Assembly: GCF_022096995.1 (NCBI RefSeq)
Contig: NZ_JACXGQ010000001.1
Location: 62,001 to 126,000 of the forward strand
Direction of reading: 5' to 3'
Source of the DNA: Yoonia sp. I 8.24
GTDB taxonomy: Bacteria; Pseudomonadota; Alphaproteobacteria; Rhodobacterales; Rhodobacteraceae
Length of the DNA: 64,000 nucleotides
How positions within the stretch are numbered: the stretch's first letter is position 1; every line of letters begins with the position of its first letter. Position numbers and translations under genes: made by a program. Below are positions 44,924 through 53,745 of the stretch, piece by piece. The notes under the pieces were generated by a model. It worked only from the letters and a program-made list of their open reading frames with translations. It did not search any database and had not been told where the DNA came from.

Positions 44924-47386
44924 ATGGCGCTGATTTTTCGCTGGCTCATCCGGCTTGCAACTGCATCGGTTTTCCTGTGCGTGGCGGCTATTTCATTGGT
45001 CTATTACTTTGCGTCGCGGTCATTGCCTGACTACAACGCACAGGCCGATGTTGATGGAATCAGCGAAACGATTGAGATCGTGCGCGACAACGCCAATGTG
45101 CCGCATATCTTCGCCGCTAACGATGAAGACGCGTTTTTCGCGCTTGGATATGCCCATGCCCAAGATCGGCTGTGGCAAATGACCATGCTACGCCGCACGG
45201 TACAGGGGCGATTGTCCGAACTATTTGGCGAGCGCACCGTTGATATTGATACCGCCATGCGCCGTTATGATCTTTATAACCTCTCTGTTGCCTCTGTCGC
45301 AGCGCAAGACGCGCAAACGCTGGACGCGCTGAATGCTTACTCCGCAGGTGTGAACGCGTGGCTGAACGAGGTTAACGCAGGCGCACGCGGGCGTGGTGCG
45401 CCAGAAATGTGGTTGTTCAGCCATCCGGTGTCACCTTGGCAACCCGCTGATTCCATTGCGATTATGAAACTGATGGCGCTACAGCTTTCACCGCATCTCG
45501 AAAACGAAGTTTTGCGCGCCCGCACATCGCTGTTGATTGATCCCGACCGGCTTGCTGATATCATGCCCGATGACCCCACCAGCGGCATTGCCGCCTTGCC
45601 CGCCTTTGCCAGTTTGGTGCCCGGCGTCGCCCCATATAGCCCCGACACGCGCATGGCCGCTGATCCGCTATCGCCCTTTCATCCGCCTGAGCTTGCGGGC
45701 GCATCCAATGCTTGGGCCGCCAACGCGTCCCGTTCGGCAACCGGATCGACACTGCTTGCCAATGATCCGCATTTGGGGCTGACTGCGCCGACGATCTGGT
45801 ATCTCGCACGACTAGAGTTAGAGACAGGCGGTGTAATTGGGGCGACCATTCCGGGGATGCCGCTTGTGCTTTCAGGGCGTGGTGACGGCATCGGCTGGGG
45901 GATCACTGCAGCATATGTTGATGACGTTGATATTCTTATCGAAGAGATCAACCCGGATGATCCCACCCAATACCGCGCACCTGATGGCTGGGCGTCATTT
46001 CGGTCGCGCGACAGTATCATCAACATCAAAGATGCCCCCGCCATTACGCTACGCTTGCGCTGGACGGCAAATGGCCCTGTCATGCCCGGCAATCAGTTTA
46101 ACCTTGGTACGATTACGCCGCCGGGGCATGTCACCGCCATCGCGTGGAGCGCACTTTCAGACCGCGATACATCCATTTCAGCGGCGATGGGCATTATGCG
46201 CGCGCGCACCGTCAATGAGGCCATTCGCGCAGGCGAAACATTCATCGCACCAGCACTGAACCTGACCATTGCCGATCGCAACAGGATCGCGATGAAAACA
46301 ATTGGGGCGCTGCCCGCACGTGATGCAAACCACCAAAGCCAAGGACGGTTTCCTTCCTTTGGCTATTTGCCACAAAACCGCTGGCAAGGCCGGTTTGCCT
46401 ATTCCGACAACCCGATATTCCTAAACCCCGAAGGCGGCATTATCGGCAATACCAACAATAAAACCGTCGACCGACCATTCCCGCATCACCTGTCATTCCT
46501 CTGGGGCGACACCCAGCGCATCAACCGTTGGCGGCTGCTCATGCAAGCGCGCGAAGTCCACACACGCGATAGCTTCATCGAGGCACAGCAAGACACCGTC
46601 AGTTTTACCGCGCGCACGCTATCGGCGCTCATGGGGGCTGATCTGTGGTTCACCGGCGACGCGGCACCCGAAGGCACCCCTGCGCATAGCCGCCAGATCG
46701 CGCTTGATCTATTGTCGGCGTGGAATGGTGAAATGAACGAACATCTGCCAGAACCGTTGATCTATGCCGCTTGGGTCCGTGCCGTCCAGCAACGGCTGGT
46801 CCGAGACGAATTAGGTCCGCTCGCGGCCGCCTATACGCATGTTGATCCGGTCTTTATTGAACGCGTGTTCCGCGATATCGACGGGGCTGGCGTCTGGTGC
46901 GATGTGATCCAATCCGCGCCGGTGGAAACCTGCACCGATATCGCGCGGCAATCGCTGGATGACGCGATTGTCTGGATCACCGAAAACCACGGCACCGCAA
47001 TCGAGGCCGTGCGCTGGGGCGATGCCCATGTCGCGACCCATGACCATCCGGTGCTGGGGAAAACGCCACTGTTGCATTGGTTTGTGAACATTCACCAATC
47101 GACAAGCGGTGGCGACAACACATTGCAACGCGGCAAAACCTCCGGCGTCGGCCCTGATCCGTTCCAAAACGTGCATGCGGCGGGTTATCGTGGGGTCTAT
47201 GATTTCGCCGACCCTGACAGTTCCGTTTTCGTGACCGGCACCGGGCAGTCAGGGCATCCGCTATCGCGCTACTACGACAATCTTGGCGAACTATGGCGGC
47301 GCGGCGAATACATCCCAATGTCGCTTGATCCTGCCTTGGCCCGGGCAGCGGCCGTCGGGGTAACGGTGCTGACGCCTGCGCCCTAA
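44924..47386 (+). CDS. Penicillin-acylase-family N-terminal nucleophile hydrolase
   Basis: An 820-residue precursor of an Ntn hydrolase. An N-terminal hydrophobic segment (about 8-29) anchors or exports it. The alpha-chain part has DNANVPHIFAANDEDAFFAL and GYAHAQDRLWQMTMLRRTVQ. The nucleophile Ser should be in AGASNAWAAN (about residue 260), where autocleavage would create the beta chain; TLLANDPHLGLTAPTIWYLA follows. Relatives cleave amides such as penicillins or acyl-homoserine lactones, and the substrate here is unknown. GAGGATCCC precedes the ATG. Confidence 0.92.
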   Translation: MALIFRWLIRLATASVFLCVAAISLVYYFASRSLPDYNAQADVDGISETIEIVRDNANVPHIFAANDEDAFFALGYAHAQDRLWQMTMLRRTVQGRLSELFGERTVDIDTAMRRYDLYNLSVASVAAQDAQTLDALNAYSAGVNAWLNEVNAGARGRGAPEMWLFSHPVSPWQPADSIAIMKLMALQLSPHLENEVLRARTSLLIDPDRLADIMPDDPTSGIAALPAFASLVPGVAPYSPDTRMAADPLSPFHPPELAGASNAWAANASRSATGSTLLANDPHLGLTAPTIWYLARLELETGGVIGATIPGMPLVLSGRGDGIGWGITAAYVDDVDILIEEINPDDPTQYRAPDGWASFRSRDSIINIKDAPAITLRLRWTANGPVMPGNQFNLGTITPPGHVTAIAWSALSDRDTSISAAMGIMRARTVNEAIRAGETFIAPALNLTIADRNRIAMKTIGALPARDANHQSQGRFPSFGYLPQNRWQGRFAYSDNPIFLNPEGGIIGNTNNKTVDRPFPHHLSFLWGDTQRINRWRLLMQAREVHTRDSFIEAQQDTVSFTARTLSALMGADLWFTGDAAPEGTPAHSRQIALDLLSAWNGEMNEHLPEPLIYAAWVRAVQQRLVRDELGPLAAAYTHVDPVFIERVFRDIDGAGVWCDVIQSAPVETCTDIARQSLDDAIVWITENHGTAIEAVRWGDAHVATHDHPVLGKTPLLHWFVNIHQSTSGGDNTLQRGKTSGVGPDPFQNVHAAGYRGVYDFADPDSSVFVTGTGQSGHPLSRYYDNLGELWRRGEYIPMSLDPALARAAAVGVTVLTPAP

Positions 47387-47401
47387 CTAGGCGCGCGTGC
47401 G

Positions 47402-47782
47402 TTACGACATGATTGGCGGCTGTCCGTGAAAATCAATGTATAGATTTTGCAACCGCGGAGGCATGATGCGCCAAGCACTTTCAGCGCGCCGCGCCGGAAC
47501 CTGCCAAAACAGGTTTTCGACAAGTGAACTATCAATGCACGCCCGAACCTCTGCGCTGCCAGTCCCCCAGTGACCATCAATAAACTCGAAAACATCGCAA
47601 ATTTTTGCGTCAAAATCTGAAGCGCCCATGCGTGAATTCAGCAAGCGCGCAAGGTCTTCAAACCACAAATGAAGCAGCGGAGCACCCTCTTGGCTCCAAG
47701 ACTCAGCATGCAATGCATCGGTTGCTTCAGCTATTTCAGCAAAGTTTTCGCAAAAACTTTCTTGTAGCCTACGAACTGTCAT
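47402..47782 (-). CDS. Hypothetical protein, possibly DUF7674-like
   Basis: A 126-residue soluble acidic protein: LHLWFEDLARLLNSRMG, DVFEFIDGHWGTGSAEVRAC, IDSSLVENLFWQVP. The pattern FEFID...GSxEVxxxIxxSLVENL resembles small DUF7674-like proteins that often occur as stand-alone immunity-type genes. This match is by memory and weak. It has no partner toxin next to it. It lies between the acylase gene and hflX, transcribed like hflX. Confidence 0.55.
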   Translation of the reverse strand: MTVRRLQESFCENFAEIAEATDALHAESWSQEGAPLLHLWFEDLARLLNSRMGASDFDAKICDVFEFIDGHWGTGSAEVRACIDSSLVENLFWQVPARRAESAWRIMPPRLQNLYIDFHGQPPIMS

Positions 47783-47811
47783 CCCACCCCCTTGGCCCGC
47801 ACCTGAATGGA

Positions 47812-49086
47812 CTAAAGCCGCGCGAACCGTTCGCGTTGTAGCTCTGTCCAGAATACAGTCAGATCATAGCCGGAGTCGGTTTGCACTTCATTGGTCACGA
47901 TCCCCGCATCGAAAAGCCAAGCGCGTTTGCGGCCCTCTGCAAAGCTGAGCGTGATCTCCGCCTCAGACCGTGGGTCCTTGAGCTTATCGGGGATACGCGC
48001 CAAAAGCGCATCCATGCCTTCACCAGTGATCGCGGAGACGGCAAAGAGGTCATCGGTGCGTTCGGCCTGTGTGACCATCGCGTTGTGATCTTCGGGCGAG
48101 AGCAAATCAATCTTGTTCCAGACTTCGATCAACGGTGCCTCTTCGGCGACACCAAGGCTTTGCAGGATTGTCATCACATCTTGCGATTGTTCTTCGGTCT
48201 GTTCATGGCTGATGTCGCGAACATGCACGATCAGATCGGCGTCTAACACTTCTTCAAGCGTGGCCCGGAATGCGGCGACAAGTTCCGTCGGTAGATCGCT
48301 GATGAACCCCACCGTGTCGGACATGATCACCTCATCGCCCGTCGGCAAAACGATCTTGCGCATGGTCGGGTCAAGCGTCGCAAATAACATGTCTTTGGCG
48401 AATACTTCCGCCCCGGTCAGACGGTTGAACAGGGTAGATTTTCCAGCGTTGGTATAGCCGACAAGGGCCACAATCGGGAACGGCACCTTTGCGCGCGACG
48501 CGCGGTGCAATTCGCGGGTTTTGACGACCTTCGCCAATTGGCGGCGCAAACGGCCCAGCTGTTCATCAATTGCGCGGCGGTCAGCCTCGATCTGGGTTTC
48601 ACCGGGACCGCCGACAAACCCTAGCCCACCACGTTGGCGTTCAAGGTGGGTCCACGCCCGCACAAGCCGGGTGCGCTGATAGGAAAGCGCGGCCATCTCA
48701 ACCTGCAACACCCCTTCCGAAGTGCGCGCGCGGTCGCTAAAGATTTCCAAGATCAATCCGGTGCGGTCGAGCAGTTTGACGCCCCAATCTTTTTCAAGGT
48801 TGCGTTGCTGCACTGGCGTCACGGGGCCGTCGATCAGGACCAATTCGACGTCATTGGCTTTGAATACGGTCTTGAGCTCTTCGATTTTGCCTTTGCCGAA
48901 TAGCTTGCCGGGGTGGATTTTTGGCAATCGGACAATATCCGCGCCAACAACGTCCAAATCCGGCAGCGCAGCCGCGAGCGACACGCCCTCTTCAAGCGCG
49001 GGGCCAGCGGCACGGCGGGAATGATCGGATTTGAGATCAGGGTGAAGAACCCAAGCCCGGGTGACCGGGCGATCATGTTCGAGCAA
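47812..49086 (-). CDS. hflX: Ribosome-associated GTPase HflX
   Basis: A 424-residue GTPase that splits stalled or hibernating ribosomes. The N-terminal domain has KIHPGKLFGKGKIEELK and VLIDGPVTPVQQRNLEKDWG; the coiled linker GPGETQIEADRRAIDEQLGRL is followed by the G domain with VGYTNAGKSTLFNRLTG (G1), DTVGFISDLP (G3) and NKIDL (G4). It is next to hfq with 2 bp between them, the usual pair. Confidence 0.95.
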   Translation of the reverse strand: MLEHDRPVTRAWVLHPDLKSDHSRRAAGPALEEGVSLAAALPDLDVVGADIVRLPKIHPGKLFGKGKIEELKTVFKANDVELVLIDGPVTPVQQRNLEKDWGVKLLDRTGLILEIFSDRARTSEGVLQVEMAALSYQRTRLVRAWTHLERQRGGLGFVGGPGETQIEADRRAIDEQLGRLRRQLAKVVKTRELHRASRAKVPFPIVALVGYTNAGKSTLFNRLTGAEVFAKDMLFATLDPTMRKIVLPTGDEVIMSDTVGFISDLPTELVAAFRATLEEVLDADLIVHVRDISHEQTEEQSQDVMTILQSLGVAEEAPLIEVWNKIDLLSPEDHNAMVTQAERTDDLFAVSAITGEGMDALLARIPDKLKDPRSEAEITLSFAEGRKRAWLFDAGIVTNEVQTDSGYDLTVFWTELQRERFARL

Positions 49087-49088
49087 TG

Positions 49089-49322
49089 CTATTCTTCGCC
49101 TTCATAGAGGCTGATAGGCTGCGACGGCATAATCGTCGAAATCGCGCTTTTATAGACCAGTTGCGCCTGACCATCGCGACGTAACAGCACACAAAAACTA
49201 TCAAACCAAGTGATAACACCCTGCAGTTTGACGCCATTTACCAAGAATATCGTGACCGGAATTTTGGCCTTACGCACATGATTCAGGAATGCATCTTGCA
49301 GATTTGCTTTGTCGGCGGCCAT
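49089..49322 (-). CDS. hfq: RNA chaperone Hfq
   Basis: A 77-residue Sm-like protein that pairs small RNAs with mRNAs and, in this group, is needed for nitrogen-fixation-type and stress regulation. The core [40 protein letters not shown] and the second Sm motif [14 protein letters not shown] (YKHAIS in E. coli) are intact. The C-terminal tail is short, as in other alphaproteobacteria. It lies in the hflX-hfq pair downstream of the ntr-trk genes. Confidence 0.96.
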   Translation of the reverse strand: MAADKANLQDAFLNHVRKAKIPVTIFLVNGVKLQGVITWFDSFCVLLRRDGQAQLVYKSAISTIMPSQPISLYEGEE

Positions 49323-49437
49323 TGTGACACCCTTTTTTTGTTATTGTGGCCACGCAATTGGCCCCCACTGTTATTGTCACTATGTCGTGGTGATCCTTAA
49401 GTTTCCAGCCAAAAATCGAAATCAAAATCGATGCGTG

Positions 49438-50958
49438 TCACCTGCGCCAGATTTCAGGGTTAAACAGCGCAATAATCGCCAATGTTTCAAGCCGTCCCAA
49501 GACCATCGCCGTCGCTAGAATGATTTTCGCGCCGTCTGGAATACCTGAATAGGCAATCGGCACTTCGGCTGCGACCGCGGCCAATGGACCCGTGGTTGAT
49601 AATGCAGATACCGCAAGCACCATTGAGGTTTCGAACTGCACCCCTGTCAGCGACATCAAGGTCATCACAGCCGCAATGCTGAGCGCAAAAAGCATGAAGA
49701 AAATCCATGATATATATGCGCCTTGCTTACGGATACGCCGCGCTTCGCGCCCGCCGCCACCAATGGAAGACGGGTGCAAAAGCCGTTCTTGTTCGCGTTC
49801 GCTGTGCCGAAAAAGCGCATAAATCCGCAAAAGCTTGACCCCGCCTGCCGTTGTCGCAACGCCGCCCCCGATTAACGCCATACCCGTCAGAAACAGTCCC
49901 GGTGTCCGCAGCCCCGACCACCATGTCGCCCCGTCCCAAAAACGCGATTCAAATCCGGTGGTCGTCAAAAACGACGTCACCGTAAACAGCGTCCCCCAAA
50001 GCGCGGAAGCGGTCTGCTGTACCGTGACGATAGTCTGTCGATCAGCGGCGGCAATGAAATGGCGCAAAAACAGCCCCGCAGTGACCAGACCAATCAAAAC
50101 AAGCGCTGTGCGGAATTCAGGGTCGCGGCGCAGCCCGTGGCCACCCTCGCCAATCATCCCTCGGCTAAATGTCAGCCGCGACAAGGCGAATATGAAAAAG
50201 CCAAAGATCAGCACCTCGCCCCAAAAACCAGAGCCCGCATAGTATAGGCCGTTGATTGGGGAAATCCCCGACGTCGCCAATGTCGACATCGCATGACACA
50301 GCGCAATATATGGCACTTCGCCCATGACAACGAGCCCGAGCCATAGCAAAAATGTCAGTGCGGTATATAGCGGCGCAAGTTTAAGCGTATAACGCACCAA
50401 CCGTTCCGAAGGATCAGCAATACGTGTGATCTGAGATAGCCCCGCCGCCGCACCTGTGCCAATATTAGCGGTCGCCCGGACTTCGAACCCGCCAAGGTTC
50501 ATTGGGGCGAAAATGGAAATGGCGGTCACCCAAATCAGCAAGCCGCCAAGCCAGCCAACCAAAGCACGCCATAAATGCAGCGACGGGGTAAGCCGCCCAT
50601 AGGTGTCATAAAGCGTGGCCCCTGTGGTGGTGAAGCTGGACACCATTTCGAACCAAGCGTTCAGATAGGTCGTGTTCCCGACCGCCTCATAAAACGGCAC
50701 CGCAAAGATCAACGGGAGCACGGTAAAAGCCGACAAGAGCCCCATCAACTGGCTACGCGCGACATTGGCAGGCGCATAGCCTGCCGTCGCTAGCCCTACA
50801 ATCAAGGTCAGGATGGAAAACAGGATAAATCCGTAAAAGAACACGCGCATTGCAGTGAAATCTTCGACGACGACACCATGCGCCGCGGGCACCAGCATCG
50901 CCAACGCCCCTAGCCCCATCAACACCACAAAAAAAGGAAGCTTAACGATCCAATTCAT
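49438..50958 (-). CDS. trkH: Trk potassium uptake membrane protein TrkH
   Basis: A 506-residue K+ channel-like transporter with about ten hydrophobic segments and four selectivity-type loops (MVSSFTTTGATLYDT, HAMSTLATSGISPIN, FTVTSFLTTTGFESRF, ALSTTGPL). It imports K+ with TrkA. ATG at 50958 overlaps the trkA stop by 1 base. Confidence 0.94.
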   Translation of the reverse strand: MNWIVKLPFFVVLMGLGALAMLVPAAHGVVVEDFTAMRVFFYGFILFSILTLIVGLATAGYAPANVARSQLMGLLSAFTVLPLIFAVPFYEAVGNTTYLNAWFEMVSSFTTTGATLYDTYGRLTPSLHLWRALVGWLGGLLIWVTAISIFAPMNLGGFEVRATANIGTGAAAGLSQITRIADPSERLVRYTLKLAPLYTALTFLLWLGLVVMGEVPYIALCHAMSTLATSGISPINGLYYAGSGFWGEVLIFGFFIFALSRLTFSRGMIGEGGHGLRRDPEFRTALVLIGLVTAGLFLRHFIAAADRQTIVTVQQTASALWGTLFTVTSFLTTTGFESRFWDGATWWSGLRTPGLFLTGMALIGGGVATTAGGVKLLRIYALFRHSEREQERLLHPSSIGGGGREARRIRKQGAYISWIFFMLFALSIAAVMTLMSLTGVQFETSMVLAVSALSTTGPLAAVAAEVPIAYSGIPDGAKIILATAMVLGRLETLAIIALFNPEIWRR

Positions 50959-52334
50959 TAGAAGAAATCAATCGAAACCTGCAACAGGCGCTCGACTTCA
51001 GGCACGTCTGGGCTCATGGCGAAGATGGCAATCACATCGCCCTCTTCAATCCGTGTGTCTCCGGTTGGTTTGAGGAATTTACCTTGTTTGATCAGCCCGC
51101 CGATCATCGTGCCTTCGGGGAAATCGATTTCTTTGATCAGTTGCCCGGCAATCGGTGAGGTCCCCAAGACCTGCGCCTCGATCACCTCGGCTTCGGCGTC
51201 GCCAATCGAATAAACACCGCGTACGCGCCCATGACGGATATGGCGCAAGATTGAGCTCACGGTTGTGGCGCGCGGGTTGATATAGGCGTCAATATTAAGC
51301 GGAGTCATCAAGGGCACAAGCGTCGGATCATTGACCAAACAAATCGCCATCGGGCAGCCGAGTTCTTTGGCACGCACAGAGACCAAAATATTCGTCTTAT
51401 CGTCGTCAGTTACAGCAAGTACGGCATCCGCGGTGCCGATATTGGCTTCTTCAAGCAGCCCGGAATTGAGCCCGTCCCCATGCAACACAATGGTCCGATC
51501 CAGCGCGTCGGCGGATTTTTCGGCGATACTGCGGTCTTTCTCGATCACTTTGACGCGGACGCGTTCCGTGCGGGATTCGAGCGCCTGCGCAACTCCCAGA
51601 CCCACATTCCCTCCGCCAATAATGACGATACGTTCTTGTTTCGAATGGGTTTTACCGAAAATTTCAAGCGTGCGTGTCGCATCTTCGGTGATCGCAAAGA
51701 TATAGCATTCGTCGCCTGCAAAAATCTGATCGCCCGCTGAAGGCACAAATAGAACGCCATCGCGGCGAATCCCGACGACCACGGCGCGCAGGGTTGAAAA
51801 CAGGTCAGTCAGTTGGCGCAGCGGCGTGTTGATGACGGGGCAATCCTCATCAATTGTAATCCCCAATAGCTGCGCACGCCCTTCAAGAAAACTTTCCGTG
51901 TCAAACGCGGCAGGCGCTGCCAACCGTTGCAACGCGGCCTCGGCGACTTCTTTTTCGGGAGAAATCACAACATCAATCGGTAGGTGATCCCGGCGGTACA
52001 GATCTGAATAAATCGCATCAAGATAGCTTTGCGCACGCAATCGCGCGATTTTACGCTGAACCGCAAACACAGAATGGGCCACCTGACAGGTGACCATATT
52101 GACCTCATCCGAATGCGTAGCCGCAATAATCATATCGGCATCGCGCGCGCCCGCACGATCCAGCACATCCGGATAGCTTGCGTGCCCAGCAATCCCTTGC
52201 ACGTCCAATGTATCCGTGGCGCGGCGTACCAGTTCGGGATTGTTATCAACCACGGTTACATCGTTTTTTTCGCCAGATAGATGTCGGGCAATCTGCCAGC
52301 CGACCTGACCAGCACCGCAAATGATCACCTTCAT
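50958..52334 (-). CDS. trkA: Trk potassium transporter peripheral protein TrkA
   Basis: A 458-residue cytosolic NAD-binding regulator with two RCK repeats: MKVIICGAGQVGWQIARHLS at the N-terminus and RIVIIGGGNVGLGVAQALES from about residue 232, each followed by a C-terminal subdomain. It binds TrkH and gates K+ flow. It follows ntrX with a 4-base overlap, an arrangement typical of Rhodobacterales and Rhizobiales. Confidence 0.95.
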   Translation of the reverse strand: MKVIICGAGQVGWQIARHLSGEKNDVTVVDNNPELVRRATDTLDVQGIAGHASYPDVLDRAGARDADMIIAATHSDEVNMVTCQVAHSVFAVQRKIARLRAQSYLDAIYSDLYRRDHLPIDVVISPEKEVAEAALQRLAAPAAFDTESFLEGRAQLLGITIDEDCPVINTPLRQLTDLFSTLRAVVVGIRRDGVLFVPSAGDQIFAGDECYIFAITEDATRTLEIFGKTHSKQERIVIIGGGNVGLGVAQALESRTERVRVKVIEKDRSIAEKSADALDRTIVLHGDGLNSGLLEEANIGTADAVLAVTDDDKTNILVSVRAKELGCPMAICLVNDPTLVPLMTPLNIDAYINPRATTVSSILRHIRHGRVRGVYSIGDAEAEVIEAQVLGTSPIAGQLIKEIDFPEGTMIGGLIKQGKFLKPTGDTRIEEGDVIAIFAMSPDVPEVERLLQVSIDFF

Positions 52335-53737
52335 TCTGCGTCTTCCTCGACATAGGCAACACGACCACCCGCCTTATTCGACGTGACCACACCCAGCGAC
52401 TTTAGCTTTCGGTGCAGGGCAGAGCGTTCCATGCCCACAAAAGTTGCCGTGCGGCTAATATTACCGCCAAAGCGGTTAATCTGGGTCAGCAGATATTCGC
52501 GTTCAAATAGTTCACGCGCTTCACGCAGTGGCAATGTCGCAAGGCCGCCCGCCAATACGATCCGCCCTTCATCACTGCCACCGCTTTCATCGCCTGTTGG
52601 CAATTCGCGCGCAGCGATGTCACCGGAATTATCTCCAAGAATAAGAACACGTTCGACGACATTCTTAAGCTGGCGTACATTGCCCGGCCAAACCATCGTT
52701 TGCAGCAACGCGCGGGCATCATCAGCCAGTTTACGAAGGGGCAGACCTTGAGCCTTATTAAAGACCTCGATGAAGTGTTCGGCCAATACTGGGATATCTT
52801 CGCGCCGCTCGTCCAAAGATGGCACTGCAATCGGTACAACGTTCAGGCGGTGATACAGTTCCTCGCGGAATGTCCCGGCCTCAATCGCGGCGGGCAGATC
52901 GCGGTTGGTACTCGACACCACCCGTAGGTCCACTTGGATCTTATCGGTGCCGCCGACACGCTGGAACCGCTGATCGACCAAGACGCGCAGGATTTTAGAC
53001 TGCGTGCCCAGTGGCATATCGGCGATTTCGTCGAAATAAATCACGCCACCGTTGGCTTCTTCTAGAAGCCCTGGTTCAACGCCACGCGCGCTGTCTTCGC
53101 GCCCAAATAGCACCTCTTCCATTCTGTCAGGTTCAATCGAGGCAGAGTTGACTGTGACAAATGGCGCGCCGGAACGGTTCGAGTGCGCATGAATGTAGCG
53201 CGCCGCGATCTCCTTGCCAACGCCCGCAGGACCCGTCAGCATCACCCGCCCGTTCGATTTGGTCACCTTATCAAGCTGCGATTTCAGCAAACGAAACGCC
53301 GCACTATCACCAAGCATATCCGCGCCGGCAACATCCCCACGTTTCAGCGCGACGTTTTCTCGGCGCAAGCGGGATGTTTCCATCGCGCGCCGAATAACGA
53401 CAAGCAACTGATCGATATTAAACGGTTTTTCGATAAAGTCGTAAGCGCCTTGTTTGATCGCTGCGACTGCAATCTCAATATTACCGTGCCCCGAAATGAT
53501 CACGACGGGAATGTCAGGATTGTCGCGTTTGACGGTTTTGAGGATATCAATCCCGTCCATCCCGCTGTCCTTAAGCCAAATATCAAGGATCATCAGCGCC
53601 GGCGGGGCTTTGGCGATTTCGGCCATGCAGGCGTCAGATGTGCCTGCCAGCCGGGTTGTATACCCTTCATCAATCAGAATATCCGAAATCAGTTCCCGGA
53701 TATCGCGTTCGTCGTCGGTGATTAGAATATCGCCCAT
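52331..53737 (-). CDS. ntrX: Response regulator NtrX, without GAFTGA loop
   Basis: A 468-residue NtrC-family regulator, partner of NtrY. ATG 53737 is chosen (AGGA 6 nt upstream; product starts MGDILITDDERDIRELISDI); 53749 is an alternative. The receiver holds Asp in LMILDIWLKDSG. The AAA+ part has GPAGVGKEIAARYIH and GGVIYFDEIADM, but in the loop between them LFGREDSARGVEPGLLE replaces the sigma-54-contacting GAFTGA, so it probably does not activate sigma-54. A Fis-type helix-turn-helix (SRTATFVGMERSALHRKLKS) ends the protein. Confidence 0.94.
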   Translation of the reverse strand: MGDILITDDERDIRELISDILIDEGYTTRLAGTSDACMAEIAKAPPALMILDIWLKDSGMDGIDILKTVKRDNPDIPVVIISGHGNIEIAVAAIKQGAYDFIEKPFNIDQLLVVIRRAMETSRLRRENVALKRGDVAGADMLGDSAAFRLLKSQLDKVTKSNGRVMLTGPAGVGKEIAARYIHAHSNRSGAPFVTVNSASIEPDRMEEVLFGREDSARGVEPGLLEEANGGVIYFDEIADMPLGTQSKILRVLVDQRFQRVGGTDKIQVDLRVVSSTNRDLPAAIEAGTFREELYHRLNVVPIAVPSLDERREDIPVLAEHFIEVFNKAQGLPLRKLADDARALLQTMVWPGNVRQLKNVVERVLILGDNSGDIAARELPTGDESGGSDEGRIVLAGGLATLPLREARELFEREYLLTQINRFGGNISRTATFVGMERSALHRKLKSLGVVTSNKAGGRVAYVEEDAE

Positions 53738-53745
53738 GATAGTCC

